From: CAYSLC01 sp964431545
GTDB taxonomy: Bacteria > Desulfobacterota > Desulfobacteria > Desulfobacterales > JAABSP01
NCBI GenBank assembly: GCA_964431545.1
Contig: CAYSLC010000029.1
Location: 1 to 34,747 of the forward strand
Direction: 5' to 3'
Length of the DNA stretch: 34,747 nucleotides
Part shown: positions 32,813 through 34,747 of the stretch, in pieces
Numbering within the stretch: the first letter of the stretch is position 1
Layout of the letters: the number at the start of each line of letters is the position of its first letter
The notes under the pieces: generated by a model
The model's input: only the letters and a program-made list of their open reading frames with translations
What the model was told of the DNA's origin: nothing
Databases searched by the model: none
Made by a program: the position numbers and the translations under genes

Positions 32813-34504
32813 ATGGAACTGACGGGAGCACAAATACTGATGCGGGTGCTCGAGGAAGAGGGGGTGGACACCATTTTCGGATATCCGGGGGGTGCCGTCA
32901 TCGACATCTACGACGAGCTGGTCAAGACCGACATCCGGCACGTCCTGGTCCGTCACGAACAGGGGGCGGTCCATGCCGCGGACGGGTTCGCCCGGGCCAG
33001 CGGACGGGTGGGGGTCTGCATGGTCACCTCCGGCCCGGGCGCCACCAACACGGTCACCGGCATCGCCTCGGCCTATATGGACTCCATCCCCGTGGTGGTG
33101 ATCACCGGTCAGGTGCCCAAGAACCTGATCGGCAACGACGCCTTCCAGGAGGTGGACATCGTGGGGATCACCCGACCCTGCACCAAGCACAACTACCTGG
33201 TCAACGACGCCGGGGAGCTGGCCCGGGTGATCAGGGAGGCCTTCTACATCGCCCGGTCGGGCCGGCCCGGCCCGGTGCTCGTGGACATCCCCAAGGATGT
33301 GGTCAAGGGGACCGCCGCCTACAATACCACCGGCGAGATCCGGATGCGCTCCTACAACCCCACCTACAATCCCAACCGGCGGCAACTCCAGAAGGTGGTC
33401 AAGCTCATCGAATCGGCCGAACGGCCCGTGATCTTCGCCGGCGGCGGGATCATCCTCTCCAAATCCTCGGCCGAGCTGACCGCCTTCGCCCGGAAGGCGC
33501 GGATCCCGGTCACCGCGTCCCTCATGGGGCTGGGGGCCTTTCCGGGATCCGATCCCCTCTGGCTGGGGATGATCGGGATGCACGGCACCTACCGGGCCAA
33601 CATGTCCACCAGCGAGTGCGACCTGCTCATCGCGATCGGGGTGCGGTTCGACGACCGGGTGACGGGAAAGACCGACGCCTTCGCGGCCCAGGCGGAGATC
33701 GTCCATATCGACATCGATCCCACCTCCATCCGGAAGAACGTGCCGGTGAGCATCCCGGTGGTGGGGGACTGCAAGATCGCCCTCGACCACCTCAACAAAC
33801 TACTGGAGGAGGCCGATCTGGGGAACCTGGAGGGACGAAGGTCCGAGTGGTTTTCCCGGATCGACGGCTGGAAGCAGGCCGGCCGCCTCGCCTACGAGCA
33901 GAAGGAGGTCATCAAGCCCCAGTACGTGGTGGAAAAGCTCTACGAACTCACCCGGGGGGAGGCGATCGTCACCACCGAGGTGGGCCAGAACCAGATGTGG
34001 GCGGCCCAGTACTACCATTTCGACCGTCCGGGACACTTCATCACCTCCGGCGGCCTCGGGGTCATGGGATTCGGCCTGCCGGCGGCCATCGGCGCCCAGG
34101 TGGCCCGCCCCGACGCCCTGGTGGTGGACGTGGCCGGCGACGGCTCCATCCAGATGAACATCCAGGAGATGGCGACGGCGGTCCAGTGCCGTCTGCCCGT
34201 AAAGGTGATCATCCTCAACAACGGCTATCTGGGCATGGTCCGCCAGTGGCAGGAGCTTTTCTACGAGAAGCGGTACGCCTGCACCTGCATGGACCACGCC
34301 CCCGACTTCGTCAAGCTGGCGGAGGCTTACGGCGCCGTGGGTCTGCGGGCGACCAAGCCCGAAGAGGTGGAGACGGTCCTCGGACAGGGGCTGTCCAACT
34401 ACAAGGATCGTCCGGTGATCATGGACTTTGTGGTGGAAAAGGAGGAGAGCGTCTACCCCATGGTGCCCGCCGGGGCTCCCATCACCGAAATGCTGCTGGT
34501 TTAG
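32813..34504 (+). CDS. ilvB: Acetolactate synthase large subunit
   Basis: Thiamine-diphosphate enzyme joining pyruvate with pyruvate or 2-ketobutyrate, the first common step to Val/Leu and Ile. The 563-residue protein has the catalytic Glu49 in VRHEQGAVHAADG, the central FAD/Rossmann-type domain (IFAGGGIILS; GVRFDDRVTGK) and the ThDP motif GDGSIQMNIQEM starting at 442. ILNNGYLGMVRQWQELFY is typical of the anabolic biosynthetic form. AAGGAAGGAAG lies before the ATG. The regulatory subunit follows after 15 bp. Confidence 0.97.
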   Translation: MELTGAQILMRVLEEEGVDTIFGYPGGAVIDIYDELVKTDIRHVLVRHEQGAVHAADGFARASGRVGVCMVTSGPGATNTVTGIASAYMDSIPVVVITGQVPKNLIGNDAFQEVDIVGITRPCTKHNYLVNDAGELARVIREAFYIARSGRPGPVLVDIPKDVVKGTAAYNTTGEIRMRSYNPTYNPNRRQLQKVVKLIESAERPVIFAGGGIILSKSSAELTAFARKARIPVTASLMGLGAFPGSDPLWLGMIGMHGTYRANMSTSECDLLIAIGVRFDDRVTGKTDAFAAQAEIVHIDIDPTSIRKNVPVSIPVVGDCKIALDHLNKLLEEADLGNLEGRRSEWFSRIDGWKQAGRLAYEQKEVIKPQYVVEKLYELTRGEAIVTTEVGQNQMWAAQYYHFDRPGHFITSGGLGVMGFGLPAAIGAQVARPDALVVDVAGDGSIQMNIQEMATAVQCRLPVKVIILNNGYLGMVRQWQELFYEKRYACTCMDHAPDFVKLAEAYGAVGLRATKPEEVETVLGQGLSNYKDRPVIMDFVVEKEESVYPMVPAGAPITEMLLV

Positions 34505-34519
34505 GGAAGGGAGGCGAAG

Positions 34520-34747
34520 ATGCACGAACGGAAACACGTCCTCTCCATTCTGGTGGACAATAAGCCCGGCGTCCTGTCCCGGATCTCCGGGCTCTTCTCG
34601 GGCCGGGGGTACAACATCGAGAGCCTCTGCGTCGCCGAAACCTTGGAGACGGGGGTCTCGCGGATCACCATCGTCACCCAGGCCAACGAGGACCTGGTGG
34701 AGCAGATCAAGAAGCAGCTCAACAAGCTGATCAACGTCATCAAGGTC
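34520..34747 (+). CDS. ilvN: Acetolactate synthase small (regulatory) subunit, cut by window end
   Basis: Regulatory partner of IlvB that confers feedback inhibition, usually by valine. Seventy-six codons are present, reading HERKHVLSILVDNKPGVLSRISGLF and then GRGYNIESLCVAETLETGVSRITIV, the N-terminal ACT domain. GGGAGGCGAAG stands before the ATG. The full family length is about 160-170 residues, so roughly half is missing. The name ilvH is equally usable. ilvC may follow outside the window. Confidence 0.94.
   Translation, partial: MHERKHVLSILVDNKPGVLSRISGLFSGRGYNIESLCVAETLETGVSRITIVTQANEDLVEQIKKQLNKLINVIKV

Noticed and set aside
30812..33790. 992-codon open frame on the minus strand across the ilv region
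   Set aside because: Its product is low complexity (His, Asp, Gly, Val, Pro) and it mirrors ilvD and ilvB, which are certain. It is a GC-bias shadow.
31552..34563. 1003-codon open frame on the plus strand across ilvD and ilvB
   Set aside because: Arg/Gly/His-rich nonsense protein in another frame of two sure genes; no family motif.

Overview
This is a GC-rich bacterial chromosome segment made almost entirely of conserved housekeeping genes. It holds about 30 protein genes (two cut by the window edges) and two serine tRNA genes. I see no insertion sequence, prophage, CRISPR array or defence island. Gene order and protein style suggest a Gram-negative anaerobe of the Desulfobacterota (former Deltaproteobacteria), perhaps near Desulfobacterales. 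The hints are an FmdB gene beside groESL, an RNase E/G resembling those of that group, LptE (so an outer membrane with LPS), and a dihydroxy-acid dehydratase of the oxygen-sensitive [4Fe-4S] type. This placement is inference, not a database result.

Layout. 1-3174 (minus): groEL (3' end missing), groES, fmdB and a conserved protein with a HELIH zinc-protease-like motif. 3271-3369 (plus): a 32-residue bS22-type ribosomal protein with a TTG start, facing hflC across a bidirectional terminator. 3475-5483 (minus): hflKC. 5635-6781 (plus): a DciA-like DUF721 protein and a TrmN6-like methyltransferase. 6715-8085 (minus): a DUF1015 protein whose end overlaps the methyltransferase tail to tail. 8278-12548 (plus): tRNA-Ser(CGA), tRNA-Ser(GGA), dnaX, ybaB, recR, a YkgJ-type cysteine-cluster protein and murI. 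12571-17049 (minus): an operon of CPA1 antiporter, a degenerate inositol-monophosphatase-like protein and a membrane PAS-PAS-GGDEF-EAL protein. 17342-17605 (plus): rpsT. 17632-20755 (minus): leuS-lptE. 20985-23918 (plus): an RNase E/G gene and an uncharacterised LysM-like coiled-coil protein. 24025-30731 (plus): yajC-secD-secF, then dprA and topA. 30786 to the end (plus): an attenuator-controlled ilvD-ilvB-ilvN operon, cut in ilvN.

How the genes work together. groESL and hflKC serve protein folding and membrane protein quality control. yajC-secDF powers late steps of protein export. dnaX-ybaB-recR is the classic replication/recombination cluster; dciA, dprA and topA add further DNA functions. 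leuS, the tRNAs, rpsT, bS22 and the methyltransferase serve translation. The ilv genes make branched-chain amino acids and sit behind a leader peptide rich in Ile, Leu and Val, with mutually exclusive RNA hairpins that I could pair base by base.

I found no clear new multi-gene system. The best unexplained items are the ilv attenuator (known mechanism, but missed by ordinary gene calling), the 32-residue bS22-like gene, the HELIH protein, the LysM-like protein with an internal duplication, the odd phosphatase-like protein tied to a cyclic-di-GMP enzyme, and a 14-bp tandem repeat that may control the methyltransferase gene. Five genes (bS22, rpsT, lptE, yajC, secD) appear to start with TTG.
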